Shown: positions 32,129-42,249, counted from the stretch's first letter. The stretch: DNA of 64,000 nt from UBA9676 sp963741615 (GCA_963741615.1 CAVUIU010000019.1:372001-436000), one strand, 5' to 3'. Numbers and translations are program-made. Notes: a model not told the origin generated them from the sequence alone.

Positions 32129-33163
32129 ATGGGCAGGCTTCTCGATCGGCTCGCCGCCGGACCGGTGATCTGCGCCGAGGGCTATCTCTTCGAGTTCGAG
32201 CGCCGCGGCTACCTGCAGGCCGGGGCGTTCGTACCAGAGGTGGTGCTCGAGGAGCCCGATATGGTAGCCGGGCTGCACCGGGAATACGTGCATGCCGGAT
32301 CGGACGTGGTTGAGGCATTCACCTACTACGCCCACCGCGAGAAGCTGGCGGTGATCGGCCGCGAGGGCGACCTCGAGCCGCTGAACCGGCAGGCGCTGCG
32401 TATCGCCAAGGAGGTCGGCGCCGAGCACGACTCCCTGGTGGCCGGCAATATCTGCAACACCAACGTCTACGACCCGGACGATCCCACGACACATGAGCTC
32501 GTCCGCGACATGTTCGCCGAGCAGGTCGGGTGGGCCGCCGAGGCTGGCGTCGACTTCGTGATCGCCGAGACCATCGACTATCCCGGCGAGGCATTGCTCG
32601 CGCTGGAAGCGATCAAGGCGCACGACCTCGATGCGGTAATCACCCTCACTATTCATCGCCAGCCCGTCGTCCGCGGGGGCGACCCGATCGGCGAGGCATG
32701 CCGTCGCCTGCAAGACGCCGGGGCCGATGTGGTCGGGCTGAACTGCATCCGCGGGCCCGCCACCATGCTGCCGCTACTCGGTGAAATCCGCGCCGCGTGC
32801 GACGGCTACATCGCCGCCCTGCCGGTGCCGTACCGCACGACAGAAGCCGAGCCAACGTTCCAATCGCTCACCGACCAAGGTTGCGACCTGATCCCGGATG
32901 GGCGGCCATTCCCGACCGCGCTGGACCCGTTCCTGGCCAACCGCTACGAGATGGGCGCGTTCACGACGGCGGCGGCTGCGCTCGGAGTCAACTACTTCGG
33001 TATCTGTTGCGGCTGCGCACCCCACCACGTCCGCGCGATGGCCGAGGCACTCGGCCGCACGCCGCCGGCGAGCCGGTTCAGCGCGGATATGAGCCGGCAC
33101 GCCTACTACGGCACCAGCGAACGGATCAGCCGGCATTACCAGGAGTTCGCCAAAGAGCTCTAG
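32129..33163 (+). CDS. Betaine-homocysteine S-methyltransferase-like enzyme
   Basis: The 344-residue homocysteine S-methyltransferase domain begins LDRLAAGPVICAEGYLFEFERRGYLQAGAFVPEVVLEEPDMV. Zinc ligands are visible as Cys in VVGLNCIRGP and the Cys pair in YFGICCGCAPHHVRAMAEAL. The fold segments EYVHAGSDVVEAFTYYAHREKL and DFVIAETIDYPGEALLALEA fit the BHMT/MmuM family, the length being nearer BHMT. With the divergent demethylase it would give betaine plus homocysteine to methionine plus dimethylglycine, then further demethylation. ATG 32129 lies eight bases after GGAGG; the GTG nine bases upstream is too close to it. Confidence 0.88.
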   Translation: MGRLLDRLAAGPVICAEGYLFEFERRGYLQAGAFVPEVVLEEPDMVAGLHREYVHAGSDVVEAFTYYAHREKLAVIGREGDLEPLNRQALRIAKEVGAEHDSLVAGNICNTNVYDPDDPTTHELVRDMFAEQVGWAAEAGVDFVIAETIDYPGEALLALEAIKAHDLDAVITLTIHRQPVVRGGDPIGEACRRLQDAGADVVGLNCIRGPATMLPLLGEIRAACDGYIAALPVPYRTTEAEPTFQSLTDQGCDLIPDGRPFPTALDPFLANRYEMGAFTTAAAALGVNYFGICCGCAPHHVRAMAEALGRTPPASRFSADMSRHAYYGTSERISRHYQEFAKEL

Positions 33164-33193
33164 GAATCCCGGCGAACAACGGGACCTGCAGGC

Positions 33194-33330
33194 CGAGCAG
33201 AACGCGGACCTGCCCACGCTGCGGAGCTCCGTGCTGCCCGGGGCACGCCGGGGCGGCACTGCTGCATACCGCGCGAATCTGCCCGGCGGCGACGTCCTCT
33301 GGAAAGCCCGGCGGCGACCGCTGACTCCCA
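33194..33330 (+). pseudogene. Truncated duplicate of the pduO 3' end
   Basis: This stretch repeats pduO bases 28722-28805 and then 28929-28990 with a few changes, including the stop region. The 130 bases between are missing. Both deletion ends in the intact gene carry CCGCGCG, so the loss looks like slippage between 7-bp direct repeats. Small indels also break the frame. The intact copy lies on the other side of the TetR-flavoprotein-methyltransferase cassette. It is a non-functional scar; the rest of the 227-bp gap to the DUF2550 gene holds nothing else. Confidence 0.88.
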
Positions 33331-33390
33331 CCCGGGGGCCGCGTCCTCGCCGACTGGCGGCGTGACCCCGCAGCCCGGCCCAGCGGCGGG

Positions 33391-33837
33391 TCAGCCGGCC
33401 CAGCGGTCGTAGGAGCCAGGAGGCGCCGCTTCCAGCCAGGCCAGGAAACCGGTCAGCGCGGCTTCGCCCATGGCCAGCTCGACCGGGTCCGGGCCCTCCC
33501 CCGCCTGACAGGCGATCACCACCATGTCCGGCCCGAGCCGCACCGCCTCCGCCGCGTCGGCGTCCCGCCGCGATGTCACGGACAGGGTGCGGCGGGAAAG
33601 CACCTCCTCGGGGGTGAGCAGGACCCCGACGCCGGGGTACCAGCTCAGCTCGTCGGCACCGTAGGCGGCCACACCGAGCCGCCAGGTCCCGCCGGCCCGG
33701 CGCAGGCCGCATTCGACGGTGCCGCCGCCCCGGTCAAGCAGGATCCGCCGCCCGGCGATGGCCGCCGCCGCGAGCACGACGACGACCAGGAAGGCGGCGA
33801 AGATCCAGGCCGCGTCCAGTGCCAGCGCTTTGCTCAT
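33391..33837 (-). CDS. DUF2550-family membrane-anchored protein
   Basis: This 148-residue protein has one N-terminal membrane helix (AAWIFAAFLVVVVLAAAAIAGRRI) and a soluble beta-rich domain (GGTVECGLRRAGGTWRLGVAAYGADELSWYPGVGV, then LSRRTLSVTSRRDAD). The family follows atpC in actinobacterial ATP synthase loci, as here, where it starts 25 bases after atpC. The function is not established. The orientation is probably N-out with the domain on the cytosolic side, as inference. Confidence 0.88.
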   Translation of the reverse strand: MSKALALDAAWIFAAFLVVVVLAAAAIAGRRILLDRGGGTVECGLRRAGGTWRLGVAAYGADELSWYPGVGVLLTPEEVLSRRTLSVTSRRDADAAEAVRLGPDMVVIACQAGEGPDPVELAMGEAALTGFLAWLEAAPPGSYDRWAG

Positions 33838-33862
33838 CCCGGGCCTGGGCCACAGCCTCTCG

Positions 33863-34282
33863 TCAGGTCCGCTCGCCCGCAGCCCGCAGCAGCGCCCGGG
33901 CGTATTTCACCTCGGTCGGCTCCTGTTCCGGTGTCATCGGGGCGGCCCCTTCGAGCGCGGCGTCCAGGCCCGCCTGGACGATGCCGGTGTCCACCCGCGA
34001 GGCCAGCCCGGCCTGGCGGGACAGGACCGACACCCGGTCGTCAGCGACCGCCAGGAAGCCACTGCTCACCGCCGCCACGATCTCCTTGCCGGCACCGTCA
34101 GACCCCGCGCCGCCTTCGGGGTCGATGATCCGGACGAGGCTGCCTTCGGCCAGGATCCCGAGCACGGGGGGGTGACCGGTCAGCACGCCCAGATCCCCGT
34201 CCAGGGTCTTGGCGATCACCATCCGGGCGTGCCCGGACCAGATCTCGCCGTCCGGCGCGACCAGCTCTACCCGAAGCGTCAC
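33863..34282 (-). CDS. atpC: ATP synthase epsilon subunit
   Basis: The 139-residue epsilon chain of F1 is the central-stalk subunit that couples rotation and inhibits hydrolysis. The N-terminal beta-sandwich reads LRVELVAPDGEIWSGHARMVIAKTLDGDLGVLTGHPPVLGIL and continues GFLAVADDRVSVLSRQAGLA. A short C-terminal helix follows (KYARALLRAAGE). A Gly/Ser/Asp insert (PEGGAGSDGAGK) in the sandwich is a lineage feature. It is the last catalytic gene of the minus-strand atp operon, 43 bases after atpD. Confidence 0.95.
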   Translation of the reverse strand: MTLRVELVAPDGEIWSGHARMVIAKTLDGDLGVLTGHPPVLGILAEGSLVRIIDPEGGAGSDGAGKEIVAAVSSGFLAVADDRVSVLSRQAGLASRVDTGIVQAGLDAALEGAAPMTPEQEPTEVKYARALLRAAGERT

Positions 34283-34325
34283 TTCGCTACCTCACTCGCT
34301 CGTCTGGGCCGCTATCGGCGCCGGC

Positions 34326-35786
<1,461 letters not shown>

Positions 35787-35795
35787 GGCTGACCC

Positions 35796-36707
35796 TCACT
35801 CGTTCCCGGCGATCGACTCGGCCAGCGCGTTGGCGCCCCCGACGATCTCGCTGATTTCCTGGGTGATCTCGGCCTGGCGGGCCTTGTTCGCTTCGCGGGT
35901 GAACTGCTCGAGCAGCTCGTTGGCGTTGTCGGTGGCCGACTTCATCGCGCGCCGGCGCTCCGCGATCTCCGCGGCGGCGCTTTCCAGCAGCGCGTGATAG
36001 ATCCTGTTCTCCACATACCAGGGGAGAAGAGCATCCAGAACGGCCTGCGGTGACGGCTCGAATTCGTACAGCGGGACCGGGCCACTGGGCGGCTCCGCCT
36101 CGACCTCCTCGATCTCCAGCGGCAGGATCCGGCGGACCACCGGCCGCTGGGTGAGCATGGACACGAACTCGGTGGAGACGAGGTGGATCTCGTCAAAACC
36201 GCCTTCGGCGGCCGGGCGATCGAATTCCGCCAGCAGGATCTCGCCGATCTCCCGGGCATGGTCCTGGGTGGGGTTGTCGGAGAACCCGCTCCACGCACCG
36301 GCCAGTTCCCGGTCCCGGAACCGGTGCCAGACGATGCCCTTGACCCCCGATACGTAGGTGGCATACTCCACCCCGCGCTCCTCCAGCAGTGCCCGCAGCC
36401 GCTGCGTTTCCCGCAGCACGTTGGCGTTGTACCCGCCGCAGAAGCCGCGGTCGCTGGTCAGGACGAGCACCGCCGCCCGCTCGCTGCGCGCGGGCTCACG
36501 GACGAGGGGATGATCGATCTGCGAGGAGCGGCTGACCACGGCCTCGACCGCACGCTGGAGCTCCCGGGCGTAGGGTGCGGACTCCTGCACCCGCTGCCGC
36601 GCCTTGATGATCCGCGACGCCGCGATCAGTTCCTGGGCACGGGTGATCTTGGCAGTGGACTGGATCGACCGGATCCGCTGCCTGACCGCCCGAAGCTGTG
36701 CTCCCAT
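35796..36707 (-). CDS. atpG: ATP synthase gamma subunit
   Basis: This 303-residue rotor shaft has the coiled-coil N- and C-terminal helices expected (LRAVRQRIRSIQSTAKITRAQELIAASRI at the start, MKSATDNANELLEQFTREANKARQAEITQEISEIVGGANAL at the end). The Rossmann-like middle contains VLTSDRGFCGGYNANVLRE. It lies between atpA and atpD as normal. Confidence 0.97.
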   Translation of the reverse strand: MGAQLRAVRQRIRSIQSTAKITRAQELIAASRIIKARQRVQESAPYARELQRAVEAVVSRSSQIDHPLVREPARSERAAVLVLTSDRGFCGGYNANVLRETQRLRALLEERGVEYATYVSGVKGIVWHRFRDRELAGAWSGFSDNPTQDHAREIGEILLAEFDRPAAEGGFDEIHLVSTEFVSMLTQRPVVRRILPLEIEEVEAEPPSGPVPLYEFEPSPQAVLDALLPWYVENRIYHALLESAAAEIAERRRAMKSATDNANELLEQFTREANKARQAEITQEISEIVGGANALAESIAGNE

Positions 36708-36724
36708 GCTCTGCCTTCCCCGGC

Positions 36725-38377
36725 CTAACCCTGCGTGGCCGGTGGCGGGACGTACTTGGTCACCTTCTCGTGGCCGACCTCGTCCTCCTCGATGGGCTCG
36801 GCCGGCTCCTCCTTCACCAGCATCTCGCCGCCGCTGATCTCGAAGCCCCGCCGGAACTCCTCGATCGCGTCCTTGAGCGCGGTGGCGGTGTCCTCGGACA
36901 GCTCGCCGGTCTCCCTGATCGCGTCGAAGATGCCGGAGTGCCCGCGGGCGACGGCGTCACCGAACTCGTCCTCGAACCGCCTGATGTCGGCGACGGGCAC
37001 GTCGTCGAGGTACCCGGAGGTGCCCGCCCATACCGCCACCACCTGCCGCTCCACCGGCAGCGGGCTGTACTGCGGCTGCTTGAGCAGTTCGACCAGGCGC
37101 GAGCCCCGATCCAGCTGGGCACGCGAGACCGGGTCCAGGTCGGAGGAGAATGCGGCGAACGCCTCCAGGTCGCGATACTGCGAGAGGGCCAGCTTCAGGC
37201 CGCCCGCGACCTTCTTCATCGCCTTGATCTGCGCGTCGCCACCCACCCGGGACACCGACCGGCCGACGTTGATGGCCGGCCGCACACCGGAGTTGAACAG
37301 GTCGGTCTCCAGGAAGATCTGCCCGTCGGTGATGGAGATGACATTGGTCGGGATGTAGGCCGAGATGTCGTTGGCCTTGGTCTCGATGATCGGCAGGCCG
37401 GTGAGCGACCCGCCGCCCATCTCCTTGGAGAGCTTGGCGCACCGCTCCAGCAGCCGGGAGTGCAGGTAGAAGACGTCTCCCGGGTAGGCCTCCCGGCCGG
37501 GCGGGCGGCGCAGCAGCAGCGAGACGGCCCGGTAGGCCTCGGCCTGCTTGGACAGGTCGTCGAAGATGATCAGCACATGCTGGCCCTGGTACATCCAGTG
37601 CTGGCCCATCGCCGAGCCGGTGTAGGGGGCGATGTACTTGAAGCCCGCCGGGTCGGAGGCGGGGGCGGCGACGATGGCGGTGTAGTCCATCGCGCCCGCG
37701 TCCTCCAGTGCCTGCCGCACCTGGGCGGTGGTGGAGCCCTTCTGGCCGATCGCCACGTAGATGCACTTGACCTGGCGTTCCGGGTCACCGGACTCCCAGT
37801 TGGCCTTCTGGTTGATGATCGTGTCGATGGCGATGGCGGTCTTGCCGGTCTGCCGGTCGCCGATGATCAGCTCCCGCTGCCCGCGCCCGACCGGGGTCAT
37901 CGCGTCGATCGCCTTGATCCCCGTTTGCAGCGGCTGGCTCACCTTGGCGCGCTGGACCACCGAGGGGGCCTGGAGTTCCAGCGCCCGCAGAACGGTCCCC
38001 TCGATCTCACCCTTGCCGTCCAGCGGCGCCCCGAGCGGGTCCACCACCCGGCCGAGGAAACCGTCGCCGACCGGGACCGACAGCACCTCGCCGGTCCGGC
38101 GGACCTGCTGGCCTTCTTCGATATGGCTGAATTCACCCAGGATGACCACACCGATCTCCCGGATATCCAGGTTGAGCGCGAGGCCGCGGATCCCGCCGGA
38201 GAACTCCAGCAGCTCGTTGGCCATCGCCGAGGGCAGGCCCTCCACCCGCGCGATGCCGTCGCCGCACTCGGCGACCGTGCCGACCTCCTGCCGGGAAACG
38301 CCGTCAGGCTCATACGCCTGGACGAAGCTCGCCAGCGCATCCCGGATCTCGTCGGGCCGGATTGTCAGCTCCGCCAT
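36725..38377 (-). CDS. atpA: ATP synthase alpha subunit
   Basis: This 550-residue regulatory partner of the beta subunit has the N-terminal barrel (GIARVEGLPSAMANELLEFSGGIRGLALNLD). Walker A is GDRQTGKTAIAIDTIINQK and Walker B begins HVLIIFDDLSKQAEAYRAVSLLLRRPPGREAYPGDVFYLHSRLLER. Its C-terminal extension past residue 510 is acidic (EEPAEPIEEDEVGHEKVTKYVPPP), as in many actinomycetes. It is 85 bases downstream of atpH. Confidence 0.98.
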   Translation of the reverse strand: MAELTIRPDEIRDALASFVQAYEPDGVSRQEVGTVAECGDGIARVEGLPSAMANELLEFSGGIRGLALNLDIREIGVVILGEFSHIEEGQQVRRTGEVLSVPVGDGFLGRVVDPLGAPLDGKGEIEGTVLRALELQAPSVVQRAKVSQPLQTGIKAIDAMTPVGRGQRELIIGDRQTGKTAIAIDTIINQKANWESGDPERQVKCIYVAIGQKGSTTAQVRQALEDAGAMDYTAIVAAPASDPAGFKYIAPYTGSAMGQHWMYQGQHVLIIFDDLSKQAEAYRAVSLLLRRPPGREAYPGDVFYLHSRLLERCAKLSKEMGGGSLTGLPIIETKANDISAYIPTNVISITDGQIFLETDLFNSGVRPAINVGRSVSRVGGDAQIKAMKKVAGGLKLALSQYRDLEAFAAFSSDLDPVSRAQLDRGSRLVELLKQPQYSPLPVERQVVAVWAGTSGYLDDVPVADIRRFEDEFGDAVARGHSGIFDAIRETGELSEDTATALKDAIEEFRRGFEISGGEMLVKEEPAEPIEEDEVGHEKVTKYVPPPATQG

Positions 38378-38462
38378 GGTTCTCGCGTCTTTCTCGTCGG
38401 ATGGCTGGTGGTACCTGGTCTGTCCGTTGCCGCCACGCCGGATGCCCGGCCACGCCCCGCCA

Positions 38463-39275
38463 TCAGGACGCCAGCCGCTGTCGTAGCTGGGCGAGACGGC
38501 TCGCCATGGTGCCGTCTATGAACTCATCCCCGATCTGGATGGACATTCCACCCACGACTTCGGGATCGATGACGACATTCAGGTGAATATCGCGGCCGTA
38601 GGTGCGGGCGAGCACGGCAGCCAGCTGTCCGCGCTGGCTGCCGGTGAGCTCGGTGGCGATGCGCACGACAGCGATCAGGCGCTGCCGCCATTCGGCTGCC
38701 AGCCGTCCGTAGACCTCCATGCTCGCATCCAGGCTACGTCCTCGCGGGTGCACCGCCGCCTGGGTGATGAGCCGGAGCGCCGTGGGCGTCACCTTGCCGG
38801 TCAGCAGCTGATCCAGCAGGCCGCGCTTACGGTCGGCCGGCAGCTGGGGATTCGACAGGGCCGACCGGAATTCCGGCTCCGCGCTGACGATCCGGCCGAA
38901 CCTGAACAGTTCGTCTTCCAGGTCGTCGAGCTGTCCCTGGTCTTCCGCATCGGCCGCCGTCGCCAGCACCGCGAGCTGCTCGATCGCATCGGGCAGGTCA
39001 CCGGGGCCAGACCAGCGGGCGGTCACCATGCTCGCGACAAGGTCCAGCGTGGCCTGGGAGACGCGCCCCCCGAGCAGGTCGCTGACCAGCCCGGTCCGTG
39101 CGCTCTCGGCACTGGCCGGGTCGGCCAGTGCCCGCCGCAGGCCCGGTTCGCCGCCGAGCAGCGTGGCGACGGCGAACAACTCGTCGGCGAGCGTCGCCGC
39201 GGCAGGCCGGTCGGCGACAGCGGCGATGAGCCGCTCGCGCGCCTGCGCAAAGGCGGTCCGGCTGGCGCCTTGCAT
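38463..39275 (-). CDS. atpH: ATP synthase delta subunit
   Basis: This 270-residue OSCP-type subunit of the peripheral stalk is about 90 residues longer than proteobacterial delta, as is usual in actinomycetes. Landmarks are LADELFAVATLLGGEPGLRRALADPA, RFGRIVSAEPEFRSALSNPQLPADRKRGLLDQLL and the C-terminal domain RDIHLNVVIDPEVVGGMSIQIGDEFIDGTMASRLAQLRQRL. It is separated by 43 bases from atpF. Confidence 0.95.
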   Translation of the reverse strand: MQGASRTAFAQARERLIAAVADRPAAATLADELFAVATLLGGEPGLRRALADPASAESARTGLVSDLLGGRVSQATLDLVASMVTARWSGPGDLPDAIEQLAVLATAADAEDQGQLDDLEDELFRFGRIVSAEPEFRSALSNPQLPADRKRGLLDQLLTGKVTPTALRLITQAAVHPRGRSLDASMEVYGRLAAEWRQRLIAVVRIATELTGSQRGQLAAVLARTYGRDIHLNVVIDPEVVGGMSIQIGDEFIDGTMASRLAQLRQRLAS

Positions 39276-39318
39276 TACCCGGCCCCCCGGTCGTCTGCGC
39301 TCCTCGCGGGCACGCTGG

Positions 39319-39858
39319 TCATCTTGTGGCGCTTTCTGGCTGGGACTGCTCTTCCAGTTCGGCGAGGAAGCGGTCCACGGTACGGCGCTGGCGCGCCTCC
39401 TGCGCCAGCGACTCCCCTACCACCCGGCTGGCGAGTTCGACCGCGAGGGCACCGACCTCGGCTTTGAGCGACTGCAACGCCTGTGACCGGTCCGCGTCGA
39501 TCTGGGCGTGTGCCGCATCGATCAGGCGCTGGCGCTCGGCGTTCGCCTGCTCCCTCATCTCCGCGATGATCTGGGCGCCCTGCTCCTTGGCCTGCTCGCG
39601 CAGGCGGGCGGCCTCGTGCCTGGCCTCGGCGAGCTGATCGCGGTACTGGGCCAGCGCCCGGTTCGCCTCCTGCTGGGCCGCCTCGGCCCGCTGCAGCCCA
39701 CCCTCGATAGCGTCGGTCCGCTCCTCGAGGGTCTGCCGGATCCGGGGCATCAGGACCTTGTAGAGCAGCGCGAAGACGATGAGGAACGCGACCGCGCCGA
39801 TGATCAGCTCTGGCAGTGCGGGGATCAGCGGATTCGGGCTCGAAGCGGCAAGGAACAT
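39319..39858 (-). CDS. atpF: ATP synthase b subunit
   Basis: This 179-residue stator subunit has a single N-terminal membrane helix (LPELIIGAVAFLIVFALLYKVLMPRI) followed by a long charged helix (ERTDAIEGGLQRAEAAQQEANRALAQYRDQLAEARHEAARLREQAKEQGAQIIAEMREQANAERQRL). The helix runs to the C-terminus, which contacts delta. Only one b gene is present, so the stator is probably a homodimer. Confidence 0.96.
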   Translation of the reverse strand: MFLAASSPNPLIPALPELIIGAVAFLIVFALLYKVLMPRIRQTLEERTDAIEGGLQRAEAAQQEANRALAQYRDQLAEARHEAARLREQAKEQGAQIIAEMREQANAERQRLIDAAHAQIDADRSQALQSLKAEVGALAVELASRVVGESLAQEARQRRTVDRFLAELEEQSQPESATR

Positions 39859-39916
39859 CGCCGTCCGCCTTTCTCTCTCATTGGCATTTCGCGTCCCACC
39901 ATTTGCTCTTGGAGGA

Positions 39917-40171
39917 TCACGTGTAGTGGAAGATGAACGGCATCACGATGCCGATCAGGGCGAGCGCCTCGGTCAGCGCGAACCCGATGTACATGTTGGC
40001 CCTGATGATGCCCGCCGCCTCCGGCTGCCGGGCCATGGCCTCGACGCCGTGGCCGAAGATGAGGCCGATGCCGATACCGGGCCCGATGGCCGCGAGGCCA
40101 TAAGCCACCGCGCCGATATTGATGGACAGGATGGTGTGGGTGGTGGCTGCCAGGTGTGCCACGTCAGGCAT
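39917..40171 (-). CDS. atpE: ATP synthase c subunit
   Basis: The 84-residue proteolipid has two membrane helices around a polar loop with the conserved Arg-Gln-Pro (MARQPEAAG). Helix one has the glycine run YGLAAIGPGIGIGLIFGHG. Glu68 in GFALTEALALIGIVMPFIF is the ion-carrying carboxylate. The site lacks the Gln and Thr/Ser sodium ligands in the usual places, so it is likely proton-coupled, as inference. Confidence 0.97.
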   Translation of the reverse strand: MPDVAHLAATTHTILSINIGAVAYGLAAIGPGIGIGLIFGHGVEAMARQPEAAGIIRANMYIGFALTEALALIGIVMPFIFHYT

Positions 40172-40273
40172 GTATCTGTTCCTTTGCTCTTGGGCCGGCG
40201 GGATTCCCGCCGGCGGATGTGCACAAGCTTTGTGGTTGTTGCGGGCGGCGGGGATGAGCCTGCCGCGGTTCGG

Positions 40274-41098
40274 TCAGTGCGCGGCTTCCAGCGACCCCCC
40301 GATGTACTGCGCGGTCAGGATCGTGAAGATATATGCCTGCAGCGCCTGGATCAGCATCTCGAACCCGGTCAGGACGATGACGAGCACGAAGGAGGTGACG
40401 CTGAATATCAGCCCGATGCCCACGCTGAGCAGGTACCAGGTCGCGACGGTGAAGACGGAGAGCAGGATGTGGCCGGCGAACATGTTCGCGAACAGCCGCA
40501 CCGCGAGCGTGAACGGCCGGACGACCAGGTACTGGAGGATCTCGACCGGGGCCAGGATCGGCAGGATGTAAAACGGCACGCCGGACGGGATCATGCTCTT
40601 GAAGTAGCCGGCCAGTCCCATGTTCTTGATGCCGAGATAGTTGTAGGTGCCGTAGACCATGAGCATCAGCGCGACCGGGAACGCGAACTTGGACATCGTC
40701 GGGAACTGGGCCCCCGGGATGATCTCCATCAGGTTCATGAGCCAGATGAAGAAGAACAGTGACACCAGGAAGGGGAGGTAACCGTCACCCTGCTTGCCGA
40801 TCATCGGCCGCAGGATCTGGTCCCGCACGAACATGACGCCGAGTTCGCCGACGTTCTGCACGCCACGGGGGACGATCGTGGGCTTGGCGAACGCGGCCCA
40901 GAAGAACCAGATGACGAGGCCGGCGCAGATGAGCGCCAGCAGCATCGGCTTGGTGAAGTGGAAGCCGCCGACCGAGAAGAGGGGACCGAAGTTGAAGCTC
41001 TTCGGGTACCCGGGCGCGGGATAACCGCAGCCGGAGCCGAGGTGCGCGGACGTTTCCGGGCATCCGCCTCCGGAGAGCGCGAGGGTCTCAAAGGTCAC
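40274..41098 (-). CDS. atpB: ATP synthase a subunit
   Basis: This 274-residue membrane stator subunit carries the essential Arg in FTLAVRLFANMFAGHILLSVF and the C-terminal helix LTGFEMLIQALQAYIFTILTAQYIGG. The extracytoplasmic N-terminus is Cys- and Gly-containing (GGGCPETSAHLGSGCGYPAPGY), which is a longer lead than in many species. Five to six helices are visible. It is the first core gene of the operon. Confidence 0.96.
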   Translation of the reverse strand: MTFETLALSGGGCPETSAHLGSGCGYPAPGYPKSFNFGPLFSVGGFHFTKPMLLALICAGLVIWFFWAAFAKPTIVPRGVQNVGELGVMFVRDQILRPMIGKQGDGYLPFLVSLFFFIWLMNLMEIIPGAQFPTMSKFAFPVALMLMVYGTYNYLGIKNMGLAGYFKSMIPSGVPFYILPILAPVEILQYLVVRPFTLAVRLFANMFAGHILLSVFTVATWYLLSVGIGLIFSVTSFVLVIVLTGFEMLIQALQAYIFTILTAQYIGGSLEAAH

Positions 41099-41197
41099 CG
41101 CTGGCTCCTTCAGCCGTTCGTGTGGCCTTCGCGGCCGGTCTGGTCAGGGGGCTGGGGACTGTGGTGCGCCGGCGGGCCACCCCGGCCCGGCAGCGGC

Positions 41198-41428
41198 TCA
41201 GGACCGCCCGTACCGGTGGATGACCACCGCCAGGGACAGCGCGAGCCCCGCGAGCATGCCCAGCGGGAAGATGATCGGATGTCCGGTCCAGTGGCCGACC
41301 AGCCAGCCGAGGCCCCCGTAGACAATCATCCCCGCGATCAGGTAGCTGAAGATGGTCCAGCCCGCGTTCTCCCCATCCCGGGGCTGGCCCCGCTGCCCGC
41401 CGCCCGGCGGCGACGGCTGGCCAGCCAT
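41198..41428 (-). CDS. Small AtpZ/AtpI-like membrane protein of the atp operon
   Basis: From ATG 41428 the product is 76 residues. A hydrophilic N-terminus (MAGQPSPPGGGQRGQPRDGENAG) precedes two membrane helices (IFSYLIAGMIVYGGLGWLVGHW and IIFPLGMLAGLALSLAVVIHRY). The GWLVGHWTGHPIIFPLGMLAG hairpin matches AtpZ/F0F1-associated proteins, which are thought to help c-ring assembly or divalent-cation supply. It sits between the AtpI-like gene and atpB. The GTG/ATG choice upstream is uncertain. Confidence 0.8.
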   Translation of the reverse strand: MAGQPSPPGGGQRGQPRDGENAGWTIFSYLIAGMIVYGGLGWLVGHWTGHPIIFPLGMLAGLALSLAVVIHRYGRS

Positions 41429-41525
41429 CACCCGCTGCCTGTCCCCGCAGGCCCGCAACCCTCCGGTGGGCAGCCGCTCCCCCGGGCCGCGATCCGCCGT
41501 CCGGACGTAGGTAGGCAGCCACGGG

Positions 41526-41930
41526 TCACCGTTCTCCGTCCGGCTCGACGTATGGCACCTTGAGCCTCATCGAGACCATTACCTGGGCCATGGTCCACAC
41601 CAGGACACAGACGATGGCGGTCAGGCCGAAAAGCTTGCCGTTGAAGGCCGTCGTGCCGCTGAATCTGACGACGAAGAAGAGCAGGACGATGATCTTAACC
41701 AGGTAGGTGACAATGGCGGTCACCATCATGGCCTGCGGGCCGCGGCGTGCGGCACGGCCGAGCGCGAACGCGCTGATCCCGAAGAACGCGGCCACCAGCC
41801 CCACCCCGAGCAGCGCCCCGACCAGTCCCTTGACACCGCCGATGGCGGCACTCACCGCAATCATGATGACCGCGACGGGGGCTGTGAGCATGGCGGAGCG
41901 CCGGGGGATCACGGCATAGCTCGCCAGCAT
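41526..41930 (-). CDS. AtpI-like membrane protein
   Basis: This 134-residue protein has four membrane helices (AVIMIAVSAAIGGVKGLVGALLGVGLVAAFFGISAFALG, MMVTAIVTYLVKIIVLLFFVVRF, LTAIVCVLVWTMAQVMVSMRL). It fits the UncI/AtpI-like family found at the head of actinobacterial atp operons. The role is not settled; assistance in c-ring assembly is proposed for the family. It is likely the first gene of the operon, with the promoter in 41931-42249. Confidence 0.8.
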   Translation of the reverse strand: MLASYAVIPRRSAMLTAPVAVIMIAVSAAIGGVKGLVGALLGVGLVAAFFGISAFALGRAARRGPQAMMVTAIVTYLVKIIVLLFFVVRFSGTTAFNGKLFGLTAIVCVLVWTMAQVMVSMRLKVPYVEPDGER

Positions 41931-42075
41931 CTACCAGGCTCCGGGGGGCTCGATGGTCGCACCGAGGACCGGCACGCGCGCCAACCCGTTCCCGCCAAGC
42001 GGGCGGCACCGGGCCGCCGCGACGCGGGAGTGGCGCATGTGCGCCGCCACGTGTGCGAAACGTATCACGGACCTC

Positions 42076-42093
42076 TCACTCGTCCTCGAGTGA
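42076..42093. promoter_or_regulatory. Palindrome in the gap upstream of the atp operon
   Basis: TCACTCG-TCCT-CGAGTGA is an inverted repeat with perfect 7-bp arms. It lies in the 319-bp gap (41931-42249) between the WecA-like gene and the AtpI-like gene, in an unusually AT-rich stretch (42060-42180). GTCAC-TGTCT-GTGAC (42142-42156) is a second, shorter repeat. The atp promoter is probably here; I see no unambiguous -35/-10 pair. Confidence 0.4.
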
Positions 42094-42249
42094 CTGATCG
42101 TGAAAGATATCACAAGCTCTCAGGACAAGCTTCACCGGGTCACTGTCTGTGACAAACCCGCCTTCAAAGATCAAGCCGGGCACCGCGGTAAGGCGTGAAA
42201 AGAGGTGGTCACCAGGTCCGCGCTGATCGCCCCGGGCAGCGGATATGGG

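Noticed and set aside
29784..32168. 794-residue plus-strand frame opposite the flavoprotein
   Set aside because: It mirrors the conserved flavoprotein and has no recognisable motif; long antisense frames are common at this GC content.
36698..38521. 607-residue plus-strand frame opposite atpA
   Set aside because: It is a shadow of atpA with no independent coding features.
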